From Laburnicola sp. R22_1 (lineage: Eukaryota; Ascomycota; Dothideomycetes; Pleosporales; Didymosphaeriaceae): 64,000 nucleotides of DNA. This document shows positions 47,511 through 60,019 of the stretch, piece after piece. The position numbers were made by a program, and so were the translations under genes. The notes under the pieces are model-generated. The model saw only the letters and a list, made by a program, of their open reading frames with translations. It made no database searches and was not told where the DNA came from. The stretch is from assembly GCA_014281115.1 (NCBI GenBank), contig JACONQ010000021.1, positions 248,001 through 312,000 of the forward strand, in the 5' to 3' direction. Within the stretch, counting starts at the first letter, position 1. Each line of letters starts with the position of its first letter.

Positions 47511-48268
47511 AGAACTTAGTAGAGTCTTAGCAAAGTAATTAACTTAATAGAATAATCGACTTAAGTGCAAAGTACGTTAGTAACTATTATAAGCTACGTA
47601 GTAGTATATAGCTACTAACCTAGACTTTTACTATATAAAAATATTTATATTCTTTTAGTTCTTATTTTTAATAATTATAAGCATCTTATATCTAAACTAG
47701 TATAAGGCAATCTATATTATAAGGCTTATTCTACTAATTCTAGACTTCTACTTACTAAGATTTATATTCTTCTTAATATAGCAATCTAATTCTATAGCAG
47801 CTATTTATATATTCTTAGTATAAACTATATAGTTGTTAATATTAAGTAGTATCTAGCTATTATACCTAGCTGCGTTGTTATTATTTAGATTTCCTAGGTA
47901 GGGGCGTAATACTACACGTTTAGTAACAATAGTGTCTTTAGGACAAGGAATAAATATAGCGTAAACGAATCTTAAAGTCTTAACTAGTAATTAAATATTT
48001 ATAAGAATAAAAAGATAGTATAAATAGGCAATCTTTATCTATTATATTATTATTAACTTTAGTACTTAGTATATCTTATAATTAACTACCTTATTATTAG
48101 TATAAGGGGCTAATTTACACATGCTAACAAATAGTTTTTGCCTAGCCTAACCTATTTTACTACTTTACCTTTTTTAATATATTTTTAGTATATCTATCGC
48201 TTTCTCTTATAGCGTTATACTATACACTAAAAGGTCTATAATGTTTCTCTTTCTAATACTATAGTAAT

Positions 48269-49072
48269 TACGTAGGGTATATAGAGCTGTTTAGTACTAG
48301 CTAAAGTACTAATTAATATAGTAACTTTATATAAATTTAGGCGCAATAGCAGATATAAAACTAATAATAACTTACTAGGCTATTATAATACTTTTAGGTT
48401 TAGATAGGAACCCTCTATATATATTATAAGTAGTAAGAGCTTAATAGTAGTGCTATAGTAAAGGAATATTATTATACGCAAAAAGAAAGCTCTTTATAAT
48501 TTAAGTGTAAAGGAAATAATATAAATATATATAAAACTATAGTAATTATTAATATACATGCAGAAATTAAGTTGCTTAAAGTTAAAGTACCCCTTATTTG
48601 TCTTAGTATAGAGGGTGTCTTACTATATAGAAAGGAATATTAAGCTAGCTGTAGTTCTTTAAGAGAATAATATATTGCCAAATAGATAGTTCTTACAAAA
48701 ACTCTTATAATTAACCTCTCTCCCTATAAATAGAATATTCTACTGCATAGAACTATGAATATCTTTAAGTAATACTACTTCTTAACTTACTATCCTATAA
48801 AGCTTAAATAAGTATATTAATATACTTTAGTAAGAGTATAATCTATTACTAAGGCTAAATAGTGAAACTATAGTAGTCTTACGTATACTTATAGATATAC
48901 TTTTAATACTACTAAAAGCCATAATAATAATACACTCCTATTGTCTTATTAAATTATATAATAATTACTACTTTAAAGGCTGTAAAGTATAACTTACTAT
49001 ATTAAAATATAGCTTATAAAGTGCAAAGATCTATAGTAACTAAAAATATCTACTCTAGATTTATCTATAGAG
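48269..49072. other. RIP-degraded DNA, unassigned
   Basis: TpA-rich sequence between O1 and Gypsy-I. Its last bases supply the Gypsy-I target (ATGTG, 49073-49077). Confidence 0.4.
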
Positions 49073-49077
49073 ATGTG

Positions 49078-49355
49078 TGTAACAGTTTGTGTCTGCCTTC
49101 CTACTAGTTATTTACTATTACCTTTTCTTTTACACTTTAATAGCGCCTTTTACCTTATAGAAGGCGTCTTTTCTAGTTAGTATTAGTGCGTAGTTAGTGT
49201 AGGCCTATGCCCTACACTGCCTACTATATAAGTAAGGGTCCTTTAGGTCTCTTCCTTATCCCCTATCTTAGTATAGTCTTAATTTAGTTATCTCTTTTAA
49301 CTATACCAGCTATTCCTAAGAGGTTTACCCTATAAGGCTATGTACTGCGCTTATA
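49078..49355 (+). repeat. 5' LTR of Gypsy-I
   Basis: 278 bp, homologous to the Gypsy-H LTR. TATATAAG at 49225-49232; predicted start ATCTTAGTATA at 49265-49275. Confidence 0.93.
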
Positions 49356-49356
49356 T

Positions 49357-49367
49357 TATACTAAGAT
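49357..49367 (+). promoter_or_regulatory. Self-primer binding site of Gypsy-I
   Basis: TATACTAAGAT, one nucleotide from the 5' LTR, is an 11/11 complement of ATCTTAGTATA at 49265-49275. It is conserved although the element is heavily mutated. Confidence 0.75.
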
Positions 49368-49499
49368 TAACCTTTTTATTTAGCTATAGATAGCAATATA
49401 ATATCTACTTCTTTTTTAAAATGCTACCTATAGGCAATTAAAGTAGTAGAAGTTTTACTTTATTAGTTACTAGTTATACTAAATAGTTATTATACTACG

Positions 49500-49940
49500 C
49501 TAAAGTCTATAAGACTACTATTATAACTTCTTTGCCTACTATAAGTAGGTAAAGGTGTATTAGTTTATTAGTTACTAGTTATGCTAGGTAGTTATTACAC
49601 TACACTAAGATTTATAAGGCTACTATTATAACTTCTTTACCTACTATAAAAAGGTAAGGATATATTAGTTTATTAGTTACTAGTTATGCTAGGCAGTTAT
49701 TACACTATGCTAAGGTCTATTAAGAAAGGCTGCTTTAATACTCTTTTGCCTACTATAAGTTAGTAAGAGTGTATTAGTTTATTAGTTACTAGTTATACTA
49801 GGTAGTTACTATACTACACTAAGATTTATTAAAAGAGGCTACTTCTATACTTTTCTACTTACTATAAGTTAGTAAGAGTGTATTAGTTTATTAATTACTA
49901 GTTATACTAGGTAGTTACTACACTACGCTAAGGTCTATTT
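49500..49940 (+). repeat. Tandem repeats in the Gypsy-I leader
   Basis: Five or so units of about 85-90 bp containing TTAGTTACTAGTTATACTAGGTAGTTA-like phrases split by a CACTACGCTAAG-like segment. They are the RIP-mutated counterpart of the four-unit array in the Gypsy-H leader (21859-22195), in opposite orientation on the plus strand. Confidence 0.75.
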
Positions 49941-51722
49941 AAAAAGACTACTCTAAAAGTCTTAATATTCTAAAAATAATTAATAATTAATAATTAATAA
50001 ATAGCAACTCCTACGCTACACTCTATAGAGCTAGCTTATCTAATAACTACTTTCTAGCGCTATTATAGCAAGGGTATAAGGCATAGAACTAGAGGAATTA
50101 AAGTTAGGCTATAGTAGTAATATAGCGATTAAAGTTTTATATATTTTATTTTATGCTTTATTGTTTACCTAATATTTTTGTAGCTTAAACTATACACTAG
50201 CTTACACTCTATATAAAACCTACTATTCTAGGTCTATTTACTATACCCTCTTTGCACTCTTATTTTACTTAACTCTATTATTACCTACACTATAACAAAC
50301 TGCCACTCTTTAATTTAGAAAACTTCTTCTAGAATATTCCTTAAGTTCTTTTAACCCCTAGACAATTCTATAATAGATAATATAGTAGGGGACGTTTATA
50401 CACACCCTACTAATAATAGCTTATATAATAGTTATAATAAAATTTTCTTACTTAACTCTACTAGTAATCTATTATCTATCAAGTATATAAAATAGCTAAT
50501 AGCTACTTCTAAAATTACTAGTTGCCTTACCCCTAGTCTTATAAAGAAGAGAAATATTATTAAGCTACTAAGAAAGGTTTACCCTAATAGAATTTTTGTA
50601 ATAGCTAGTATAATAAATATATTACTATACTTAAGGTAGATAAGCTAAGTAATAAATTTTTATTAGTAAACTATAAGTAGCTTACGCACTAAGGAAAAGC
50701 TAAACTTATAGTTACTAAGATATTTAATCTATTTACTAGGCAATTTAAACTAGACTTATTACTTAAAAATAGCTTAGAAATTAAATAATTACTTACTACC
50801 TATAAGTTTTAGGCCTAATATTGCTTTTCTTAAGGCCTACTTTTAAAGGAATTATTAGAATTAGTAGGTAGGACTATTATAAGGTTTAAAAATAACTCTA
50901 AATAGAAAGATATTATTTAGGCTTTATATAAGCGCGCTAATATAGTTAAATAAGCTTTTACTATGCTTAAAATATAGTTAACTTATAATATAGTATATAT
51001 AGTATTAGAAAGTTCCTAATTCTAGCCTAATATTACTAATTAAGCAACTATTAGACTAGACTAATTTAGTTCTAATAAAGCTCTCCCTTTTATTAAAAAT
51101 AATTATTATCTATAAAACTGTATTTAAGTTCTATTAAAAGCCCCTAGCCTAGAAACGCCTAATATACTACTTAGTTCGCGCTGCCCTTATATAGCTAAGT
51201 AGAGTTTATCCTACCTAGTTGCGCCCTAACATGCGCTCTAATATACGCCCTAGTAAGCGCCCTAGCTTATAGTGCTTACTCTATATCTAAATAATAACTT
51301 TTACTACTCTCTGACCCCTAAATATATATAAACTAAGCTCACTAATAGTAAGTAGATGGATATACCCTAGAGTAGATATACTTTTACTACTTCTAGTATA
51401 TCTAAGTTAAAACACTCTATAAAGCTACCTAATATTAATAAGTACTATAAAAAAGGTTAATCTAGCTTTAGTATTAAAGATTAACTAGAGAATATACGTA
51501 ATAATCTTTAAGTAAATATAGATTATTACTAAGGTAATAACTATATAGAAAATTAAGGTAATTTTATAAAAGCTGTACTTAGCTATCTTAAAGGTGCGCT
51601 TTAAGAGGCTATGCGAAATTAGTATTAAATAAATTAGACTCTTAATAAAAATTATAGACCTAAATTACTTTTTAAATTTCTAAAAAAGACTTATTATAAT
51701 TTCTTTACTTTCTAATAGGTAT

Positions 51723-52052
51723 TAAACATCTTCGTCGTGTAGAGATTCTAACTAAGATCGAGTCCACACTATACACAGAGAGGAGTAAAATAGAAGACAC
51801 TAAAATCTAGTATCTAGCACATAGTGGTAGTAATAAAATATACACAAAATAACAATAATTTTATTATTAACTTTCTTTACGGTAGTATTATTAATAGTAG
51901 TTAATAGATAGTCTGCTAGTTACTATTATAATTGTCGTCGTTGTTATTACAGCGAAAAATATCGTCGAAGAAATTATCGATTACATAACACAGTGGTCGG
52001 TCAAACAGCCGGTCCGGAATCACGTGACATCACGAATTAACCCCGGGAAGAA
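51723..52052 (-). mobile_element. K4: 330-bp copy of repeat K
   Basis: Flanked by exact 14-bp repeats TTTCTAATAGGTAT (51709-51722 and 52053-52066). On the minus strand it runs from TTCTTCCCGGGGTTAATTCG to CGACGAAGATGTTTA. The first ~130 bp (51920-52052) are GC-normal and include CACGTGA; the rest is partly RIP-mutated. It appears to be the full-length form without the segment nested in K2. Confidence 0.85.
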
Positions 52053-52320
52053 TTTCTAATAGGTATATAAGAACTTTTATAAGCTCTTTCTCTCTAATAA
52101 AATAGATACCTATATATTTCTATAGGCTTTTAAAAGTCTAGCTAGAAAGAGTAAACTAGATATAAAGACCTAAAAGAATAAATTATAACTTAAGTTAACT
52201 AGAAGTTTTAAGTTAATACTCTAGTAAGAGATAAAAGATTCTAATATTAACTATTTAGTAACTAAACGCTAGATAACTATAGCTAGCTATACTCTCTAAA
52301 ATAATAATATAATAAACCCT

Positions 52321-53662
52321 CCCTCCTAGGTAGGAGTATAAACTGCCTCCACTTATTTAGTTTTTAAGTGGCCCTACTGCGTTTAATTACTACGTTTTTC
52401 GTGCGTTATAGCGCCTATATAAGGTTATATAATATAATATTATATGCGAGCGCTAAGCCCTAGGACTAGAGCGCGTTAAAGTTTTTCTAATGTCTCCCCT
52501 AGCTTCTAAGACGACTAACTCTATAATAATAACACCCTACCTGCCTACCTACCTGCCCACTATATTACTAGATAATTAACACCTACTTTTTAACCTTATA
52601 CCTACCTTTTAACCTTTTACTATATTACTAAATAATTAACTACTTAGAACCCTTAGACGCACGCGCTACTACTACTATAATATATAATAAATTACGCGCG
52701 CTCCCTATTCCTAACACTAAATAGCACTTTAATACTTTTAGTATTAGCTTTACTTTATCTATTACCTATAGAAGTTCTATAGTATAAGCGTATAATTATA
52801 TATCTGCTATATCTCTGTTACCTATCCCTAGTAAGATTTGTTAGTATATTAACTCTCTAGAACTTTTAGGTTAAATAGTAGCGTTTTATATTTTATATAT
52901 TTCTAATAATCTTTAGTAAATCTAGCCTATTACTTTTTAAAATAGCTCTAGTTTAGTTTATCTATAATATAGCTAAGAACTAGACTGCTAAAATAGTAAA
53001 GAAAAAGCTATAGGTTAAAATCTATAGCCCCTAAAGCACCTAGATATTTACTAATAACACAATAAGACAAACTAGCTATAGTAATTTATTTACTATATAA
53101 CTTATATTATACTACTATACTATTAGTAATATTAAAAGGCGTTTAACTTTTGCAATACTAACCCTAGGTATTTTAATTAGTGTTATTCGTTTTATTATTA
53201 TTATTCTTATTATTGTTTTTTTATTGTTATCTTTTTATTATTATCCTTTATATATATATATAGGCGCGTAATTGCCTACCTTATAAAAATTATGTTCTTT
53301 AGTTAAGGGAAGGCTATTAGTACCTTAGCAGATAGTAACCTTAAGGTCTTGCGTAACAATATACTCTATGTGTAAGAGTAGATAAACACTTAATATATCT
53401 AGTTGCAGATTTTGTATACTTTATACGTAAGTAGCTATATTATATTATTATCTTTAACTTTAACTTTAGTATCTATAGACTATAGTATACTATAATTAAC
53501 TATCTTATTAGTATAAAGGGCTAATTTGCATATGCTAATAAATAGTCCCTAGCCTAACCTATTGTTAAGCTTTACCTTTTTTAATGTGTTTTTAGCACAC
53601 CTATAGCTTTCTATTATAGCGTTATACTATATACTAGAAGGTCTGCGATGTTTCTCTTCTAG
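52321..53662 (+). mobile_element. O2: 1,342-bp repeat inside Gypsy-I
   Basis: Starts CCCTCCTAGG and ends TTTCTCTTCTAG, with a 12-bp direct repeat ATA(A/G)TAAACCCT (52309-52320 and 53663-53674). Matches both outer parts of O1. No protein motif. It holds a small cluster of CCTACCTGCC repeats (about 52535-52560). Confidence 0.75.
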
Positions 53663-56081
53663 ATAGTAAACCCTTTTTAGGCGTATATAAAGACTTTTTT
53701 TAAGGTATTACTCTTTAGATTAAAGCCCTTATATATAGTAACTAAAAAATAAATATTTTATTCTAGACCTACTTCTTCCTTTTTAACTTTCTATAATTAG
53801 ACTAAGGTATAGTATATAAAGAATAACGCCTACTTTAGCTATAGTAAAAAGCTAGAAGGCAGACACTTACGTCGCTTCCTAAGGCAGCTATATAAGTAAT
53901 TATAGAAGTAGGAAATAATCTTAATTTAAATAAACTTAGTATTGCCTATTATTCTAATTTAAAGATAGGTAATTTATTAGATAATAAGGCTTTAAATATA
54001 TACTACTAGACTACTCTAACCTAGTAGCTTATATAGAAGCTACTAAACTAATTAATTTAAATAAACTATAATTTTAACTATAAAATATAGATGCTAAACT
54101 AAAATTACTGCCTATAGGCAGTAAGATAATAAAGATTCCTAAACTATTTAGAGGCCCCTAATTAGTTATACTAGTATAAATTATATTCTAAAGGTTAGCT
54201 CTTAGGTTATAAGCCTTAATAGACACTAGTGCTAGTGCTTATAATTTTGTTACTTTAAGGTATATAAAGGTAGTATAAAAATAGCTTAAAGTTAAACTTC
54301 TTCGCCTAAAGATACTAATCCCTCTTCAGAACTTTATAAAGAAGAGAAGTGTAAAAGTAAATACCTATTTTATAGTCTAGCTTAATATTAATAGATATAG
54401 TATTACTATATAGTTTTTTTATAAAATATGGGACTATAATCTTATTATTAGTAGGAAGTTTTTAAGCAAGCTAACTGCCTAGTTAACACTTAGAACTACT
54501 GCCTTTATTAGAAAGATAATAAGAATCTAACCTTTACTAGCAACGTTATCCTACTATAGACTTTTTCTTTACCTAATCCTTCTTACTAGGATAACACTAC
54601 CTAATAGAATAGTTTACTTAATAAGTAGAATTATACCTACTAAATAACTTACTTATTAAAAGCTAACTAAAGAATCTCTAAGAAGATCTCTATCTAGCTT
54701 TCTAGCCCTACTATCTTAGTTATTAGAACGTATTTAAAGGCTTACTAGAAACTAAGCTATAAAGACGCCTTTAATAGAGATAGTAATATAAAGGCTATAT
54801 AGCTACCTTTCTTAGATAAAAACTATTAGATAATAAATTGCCTTTTAGTTACCCTATCTCTACTACTAAGAAAAGCTACTAGTAAAACTAGTCCCTAGAA
54901 ATTATACAGTAGAATCTAGGTCTTACTTATAACTCTAGACCTAGAGACTATAAACCTACTAAAGAAGCTAATCTATAAATTAGATAGCTTTTACTAGTAG
55001 AATTAACTATTAGATTTAAATTATCTTAGCTAGAATAACCTACGTTAGCACTCTTTTACCCTACTAAATTGCTAACATAAAAAAACTTAGTATTACTTAC
55101 TATAGTAATAGCCTAAAAGATTATAATGCTACCTACTATAGTAGTAGATTAGAAGATAGAGAGCCTACCTATTATAATAACTTCTCTAATAATAACCTTA
55201 AATTTACTAACCTAATTAACCCTAAGTCTAACTTTCTATAGAAAGAATACTTAAGTAATAAATTAGATAGTAAACTACCTAATAAAATCTTCTAGAACAC
55301 TAACATTTAGAAGCTACCCCTTAGTTATTAGCCTTTACTCTAATATACTAGTTATCTAATTTATTCTGACCCTAGGGGCATCCTAAGCTACTAAAATAAG
55401 TAGTCTAGTTTACTACTAATTAAGTAGTTTTCTAGCTAGCTAACTATGTATAGGCATCTATTGCTTTTAGCGCTCTTACCTCTAGCTATTTAGCTCTCTA
55501 GCTAGCTAGCTTACTACTAGTTTAGCAGCTCGCTAACTAGCTAGCTTACTACTAATTTAGTAGCTTCCTACCTATTATATGCGCGTAGGGCACCTATAAC
55601 TTTTAGTACTCTTGCCTTTAAATATTTCTACTACTGCTAGCAGCCCTTATAGCTTTAGAAACTACTCTACTCTAATTAAAAACTATATAGTTAGGTTAAT
55701 ATATTTTTAAAGCACTTTTCTATAGTACTAGAAAACCTTATATAATATAATTACACTAGCGTATAATAAACTAACTAGAAATTTTTAGCTAATTATATTA
55801 TTATATAGTATTGGAGCTAAGAATACGCTCTATTAGTAAAATACTAAATACTAAGATATAGTTTCTAATCTAGCACTAATTTATCCTAACTACTTTCCTT
55901 AATATTTCTACTAAATAGCACCTAAATTAAAAACTAAGGCTACTACTAGAACTATAGGGGCCTATTACCTCTATTTTAGTCCTCTTTAGCCTTAAAATAG
56001 TACTAGTTATATTAAAAATTTGCTAAGACACCCTATTTTTATATACTTTCCTTTTTATTTTTAGGCCTTAAAAGGGGGTTA

Positions 56082-56359
56082 TATAATAGTTTATACCTAC
56101 CTCTTTACTAGTTATTTACTATTACCTTTTCTTTTATACCTTAATAGCGCCTTTTACTTTATAAAAGGCACTTTTCTTAATTAGTATTAGCGTATAGTTA
56201 GTATAGGCCTATACCCTATACTACTTACTATATAAGTAAGAGCTCTTTAGGTCCTTTCTTTATCCCCTATGTTAGTATAGTCTTAATTTAGTTATCTCTT
56301 TTAACTATACTAGCTGTCCCTAAGAGGTTTGCCCTATAAGGCTGTGTACCGCCCTTATA
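56082..56359 (+). repeat. 3' LTR of Gypsy-I
   Basis: 278 bp, preceded by AAAAGGGGGTTA. It starts TATAAT where intact LTRs start TGTAAC, a RIP-type change. Confidence 0.93.
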
Positions 56360-56364
56360 ATGTG

Positions 56365-56789
56365 TAGGCCTTCCTACTTAAGTAAGAATTCTTTATACGC
56401 TAAGAAAGGGCATACTATATACTAAGCGGCCTATATTATATACTTATACTATGCTAGAATAGCCTAAGCTGTGGCGTAGACGTCTTAAAGCTTCTTTTAA
56501 CACGCTGCGCCTACTGCCTATTCTTAGAAGTTAAGAGTTAGTAAGGCAAGGGCGAGGCTGTTATTAACCTCCTACTTAAGCCTATCGTCCTCCTACTATA
56601 TCTAGCGATATAGACCTAGCTAGCTAAGCTTTAGCGCGCTATCTAATTAGGAGGATATAGTTACAATTTTAATAGTTGTTATTGTAAGCGATAAATTAGG
56701 CTTCTTCTAATTATCTAGATAATTTCTAAAGCTTATAGCTGCTTATTTATAGATGCTTATAGTTATGTTTTTAACATATATTTAATATG
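56365..56789. other. Moderate-GC stretch next to ankyrin fragment
   Basis: Less AT-rich than the RIP blocks. It could be more of the same host gene as the ankyrin piece (minus strand), but frames are broken and no domain is readable. Confidence 0.4.
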
Positions 56790-56935
56790 TAAACGCAGTA
56801 CCTTAACTGTCTCTTTATGTCCGCCTTGTGCCGCCCACATTAGCGGCCTCTATCTATTGTTATCTTTCGCCTCAACGTTAGCCTTGCCAATACTGAGCAG
56901 CACCTCAACTGTCTCTCTGTGTCCGTCTCGTATAA
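56790..56935 (-). pseudogene. Second ankyrin-repeat fragment, joined to a pogo remnant
   Basis: Minus strand reads RDGHRETVEVLLSIGKANVE, then AKDNN(G/R)(stop)RPLMWAAQ and GGHKETVKVL: one and a half canonical ankyrin repeats (..GHxETVxLLL..G.A.VxAKDNxGxxPLxxAAxxGH..). GC content is higher than the surroundings and the sequence is little mutated. At 56936 it switches abruptly to pogo transposase sequence on the opposite strand. No sequence overlap with the fragment at 6053-6625 was seen. Confidence 0.72.
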
Positions 56936-57650
56936 TATGGACGAAAAAGGCTTCCTACTTAGCATCACCTCCTGTTTAAAGAGGGTGTTTAGCAGGCAAA
57001 TATATAAAAGTAAGGAAGTAAGGCAAGTAATCTAGAATAGTAATTACGAATAAATCTCGCTCCTAGCCTATATATGCGCCGATAGATTAGCTCTAGATCT
57101 AGCCCTTATCTATTAGGCCACCTCAGACAGCGTATAATTAAGCTAGGTTAAGGAAATTAACCCTAAAAACCACTTAGTCTTTATCACCTTATTACTTTCA
57201 GGCTAGACAAATAACGAGATAGGCCTCGCGTGGCTTAAATAGGTGTTTAATCGCTGTACTAAGGAGAAAGCTAGACGCTCCTACTAACTACTTATTCTTA
57301 ATAGCTATGGATCCCACCTTACTATGGATTTTATCTAGAGTTTGGGTCTAGAGCAGACCTAGCTATTACTGCATTATTTAGTAACACTTGAGCAATAAAA
57401 AGAGGTCGCACTAATAGTAATTAAGAGGTACCTTTACGAGCTCTCTAGCGCTATGAAAACTATAGAGAGCCTGGGCATAATAAAATAACATATAGGAAAC
57501 GTCTAGAAGATAAAGAGAAATTAGATACTAGCACACAGTTTATTAGTAGTCTCTTTAATAGCGATAGTTCTAATAATAAATAAGATAAGTTAGTAATGCC
57601 AAGCAAAAGTGTGCGACTTAGTAGTGTGTGCGACTTAGTAGTGCTTTACA
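56936..57650 (+). pseudogene. Pogo transposase fragment (Pogo-P0), internally deleted
   Basis: Starts mid-gene at YNMDEKGFLLSITS (first catalytic Asp). It continues KRVFSRQIYKSKEVRQVI, then NEIGLAWLK and LLILNSYGSHLTMDFI (second site Asn). After a deletion around 57345 it resumes in a C-terminal knuckle REPGHNKITYRKRLEDKEKL, which belongs to the CCHC-bearing pogo type. It ends near a duplicated 19-bp phrase GTGTGCGACTTAGTAGT (57608-57646) that may be its terminal repeat. The 5' part is replaced by ankyrin sequence. Confidence 0.7.
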
Positions 57651-57917
57651 TTATACTTAATTATTAACATATATGGCTATAAAAGCCTTAGATACTGTAT
57701 TATAATCTTTATAGCCATAGTTGCGTAGGGGCCAAACTATTAAAACCCTAAGTAGATTTTTATAGCTATAATTAATTATTAAGCCTTATAGAGTTCTCTA
57801 CTAGAAAATCTTATAATAATAGCTATTATATAGAGCTCTATAGCCTTAGGTTTAACTAAGCTATTTTGGTATTTAGTGTGTACGCAGCGAAACCGTGCAC
57901 GTAGTGCGCTAAGATAG
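57651..57917. other. AT-rich spacer with a 14-bp inverted repeat
   Basis: Contains TATGGCTATAAA ... TTTATAGCCATA (about 57672-57721), able to form a hairpin with a loop of about 24 nt. Nothing else was seen. Confidence 0.45.
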
Positions 57918-57919
57918 TA

Positions 57920-60017
57920 ATGTATTTATACGTGTAATGCGCAGATTTGTGTAATATATAGGCAATACTAAAAACGCTCTATTAAAAACGAGGCTATAGA
58001 ACCACCTATAATTAATATTATTACGAGTTTTTCTTGCAGGGTAGTAAGTTAATAGCTGCGATTTATTTGCACTATTTAAATCTATCTAGAAGCTTAATAT
58101 TGCGGCCGCGGTGTGTAGATTTAATTAGGGCAGTAGATGTGCCCTTAGAGGCCTCCCCAACATCTACAGTATTAATAACACGTTTCTAACGCTTTCTGCT
58201 CTATAAAGATAGCTAAGAGGCCTTTCTTTTACCCTTTTAGAATAGTTGTAGAGCCTTTTTATGTTGTAGGCAGACTTCTAGGCAGCGCGCTAAGCTGCCT
58301 TTTTAGCTCTCTCTTTATCTTTTGCCTCTTTAGCTGCCTCTCGCGCAACACGCTTCTTCTACTAGATCTTCTCCTTATATAACTTAGCTGTCTTCTTTAG
58401 CTCTGCTATCTCTACTCTTTAAAGCTGCTGCTGCTTCTCCTCCTACTCCTTAATAGATTAACGAACACGTGCCTCCCTTAGCTTCCTTAGTAACTAGAAG
58501 ACTACTCCACCATAATACTCCTAACGCTGTTAGAGATTTAGAGTCTTGCCCTTCTTTCTACGCTTCTTCTTAATAGATAGTGCCTACTTAATCCCATCTA
58601 TCTTATACTTAAGTAGCTTATTTTAGACAGATAGGTGGTAGAGCGATTAACAAAGCTTCTATATATCTCTACTACTCTAATCCTTAACTGTAGAGCGTAT
58701 AAGCCTATCTACCTTTCTCTAATTATAATCGCTAAGTAATAATAGAAAGCTTTCTCTTAAATCTTAAGATTTGGTAAATCTATTAAGGATTATATTTAGA
58801 TTAGGTAGTGATATGCCTATTACTCTAAAAGAGCTAAGGATTGTTAATTTCTTAAAGAAAGCCTTTCACGCATTCTAGAATAGGGGAAGAAGTCGCCTTT
58901 AGTAATAGAAGCTAGACCCTAACTTCTATAGAGGTGTGTTAACAGTTCTGTTAAGTAGGCTATTAATAGAGGCTTAAATATCGCAATATTAAGTGGCTGA
59001 AGCGTATAAGTTAAATAAGGAGGCAGGACGGCAAGCAGGATCTTATTCTAATTATAGTAGTCAATAAAGTCTATAGTAATGTGGGAGCTATGGCTATCTA
59101 GGATTAGAAGTTAATATAATTATTAGGTCTTCTCTCTTATACAGCGATTAAACACCTATTTAAGCCAGGCAAGCCTAATATTATTGTTTATCCAGCCAGA
59201 GGATAATAAGGTAATAAAGACTTTATAATCTTCTGCCTTAATATCCTCTACCTAGCTTAATTAGATGCCCTTGTTAGCAGCCTTATAGATAAGGCTTAGT
59301 AGCAAAGCTAATCTATTAGCGCAGATATATGCCAGCAGCGTAATCTACGCGCAATTGCCATCCTAAAGTAATGCCCTAACCTCCTTCTTCTTTTATATTT
59401 GTCTACTAAATATTCTCTTTAATCTACTAACAATACTAATTAGGAAGCCTCTCTTATCTATATTGTAGGTATAACAAGAATCTATCTAATATTAATTAAT
59501 CTTACTGTGTAGAAAGTGGAAATAGAGGCGATATTTATCTACTAAGTTAGCTTTGTGGCAGTTACTATCCATGCTAACTATCTATTATAAGATAAGATAA
59601 ATGCTGTGTTAGTTAATAAAGCGGGTAACCCAGCTCTCGCTAACTAGCTCTTTCGCTATTATAGAGGAAAAGTTCTATATTATCTCTCTAGTAGAAGGTG
59701 TATATCTCTCTATAAGTCTTTTAATATATTATATAAGCTTCTACTCTTACTATGGGGTAAGCTTTTACTAGCTAGAGTTCTTGACTTGTGTAGGGCGCGT
59801 TATCTCTTAATGCCTTCAAATTAATATAGACTGTACAACACTATATTTAGCAGTAATTTTTATATATAAAAAAGTTTCGCCTAGCTCTATTAATTTAATA
59901 TTATTAATCGCCGCTTAAATTAGATCCATATTAATAGAGTTATTGCGTATTAAAAGTAGGGCGTTTTAGTGTTGCCTACGCATCACGCAAATCCGCGTAT
60001 TACGCGCACTAATACGT
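57920..60017 (-). mobile_element. Pogo-P1 DNA transposon
   Basis: About 2.1 kb with imperfect TIRs (left ATGTATTTATACGTGTAATG..., right end inverse of ACGTATTAGTGCGCGTAATA...) and flanking TA (57918-57919, 60018-60019). The right TA is shared with P2. Confidence 0.8.
58080..59929 (-). pseudogene. Pogo-like transposase pseudogene (Pogo-P1)
   Basis: Reads from ATG 59929 leftward, homologous to Pogo-A/B. The DNA-binding segment SWVTRFIN is at about 59635, and the motif TLQPLNIAIFKPL at about 58985-59020 has Asn at the third catalytic position (58988-58990). A Lys/Glu/Ala-rich coiled tail follows (58180-58500), ending in a basic C-terminus near 58080. Many RIP-type stops. Confidence 0.78.
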
Positions 60018-60019
60018 TA

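Larger units (their letters stand above)
45614..47577 (+). mobile_element. Pogo-M2 DNA transposon nested in O1
   Basis: 1,964 bp, with TIRs of about 62 bp from ACGTACTTAGCACTCGAGTT and TA on both sides (45612-45613, 47578-47579). Same family and orientation as M1; longer only because it carries L3. Confidence 0.88.
50300..54400 (+). pseudogene. Gypsy-I gag-protease remnant
   Basis: The clearest motif is the protease site ALIDTSASAYNFVTLRYI (54208-54262), matching Gypsy-H. The region upstream, interrupted by K4 and O2, corresponds in distance to Gypsy-H gag; stops occur every few codons. After the protease, KLLRLKILIPL-like residues continue as in Gypsy-H. Confidence 0.65.
49078..56359 (+). 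mobile_element. Gypsy-I: RIP-damaged, pol-deleted relative of Gypsy-H
   Basis: LTRs 49078-49355 and 56082-56359 (278 bp each), target duplication ATGTG (49073-49077, 56360-56364), self-primer PBS 49357-49367 and polypurine tract 56068-56081. Sequence matches Gypsy-H from the protease into the linker (54211-55100 against 19260-18370) and again in the 3' UTR (55590-56080 against about 14960-14410). RT, RNase H, integrase and chromodomain are missing. It carries insertions K4 and O2; net length without them is about 5.6 kb. Confidence 0.9.
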
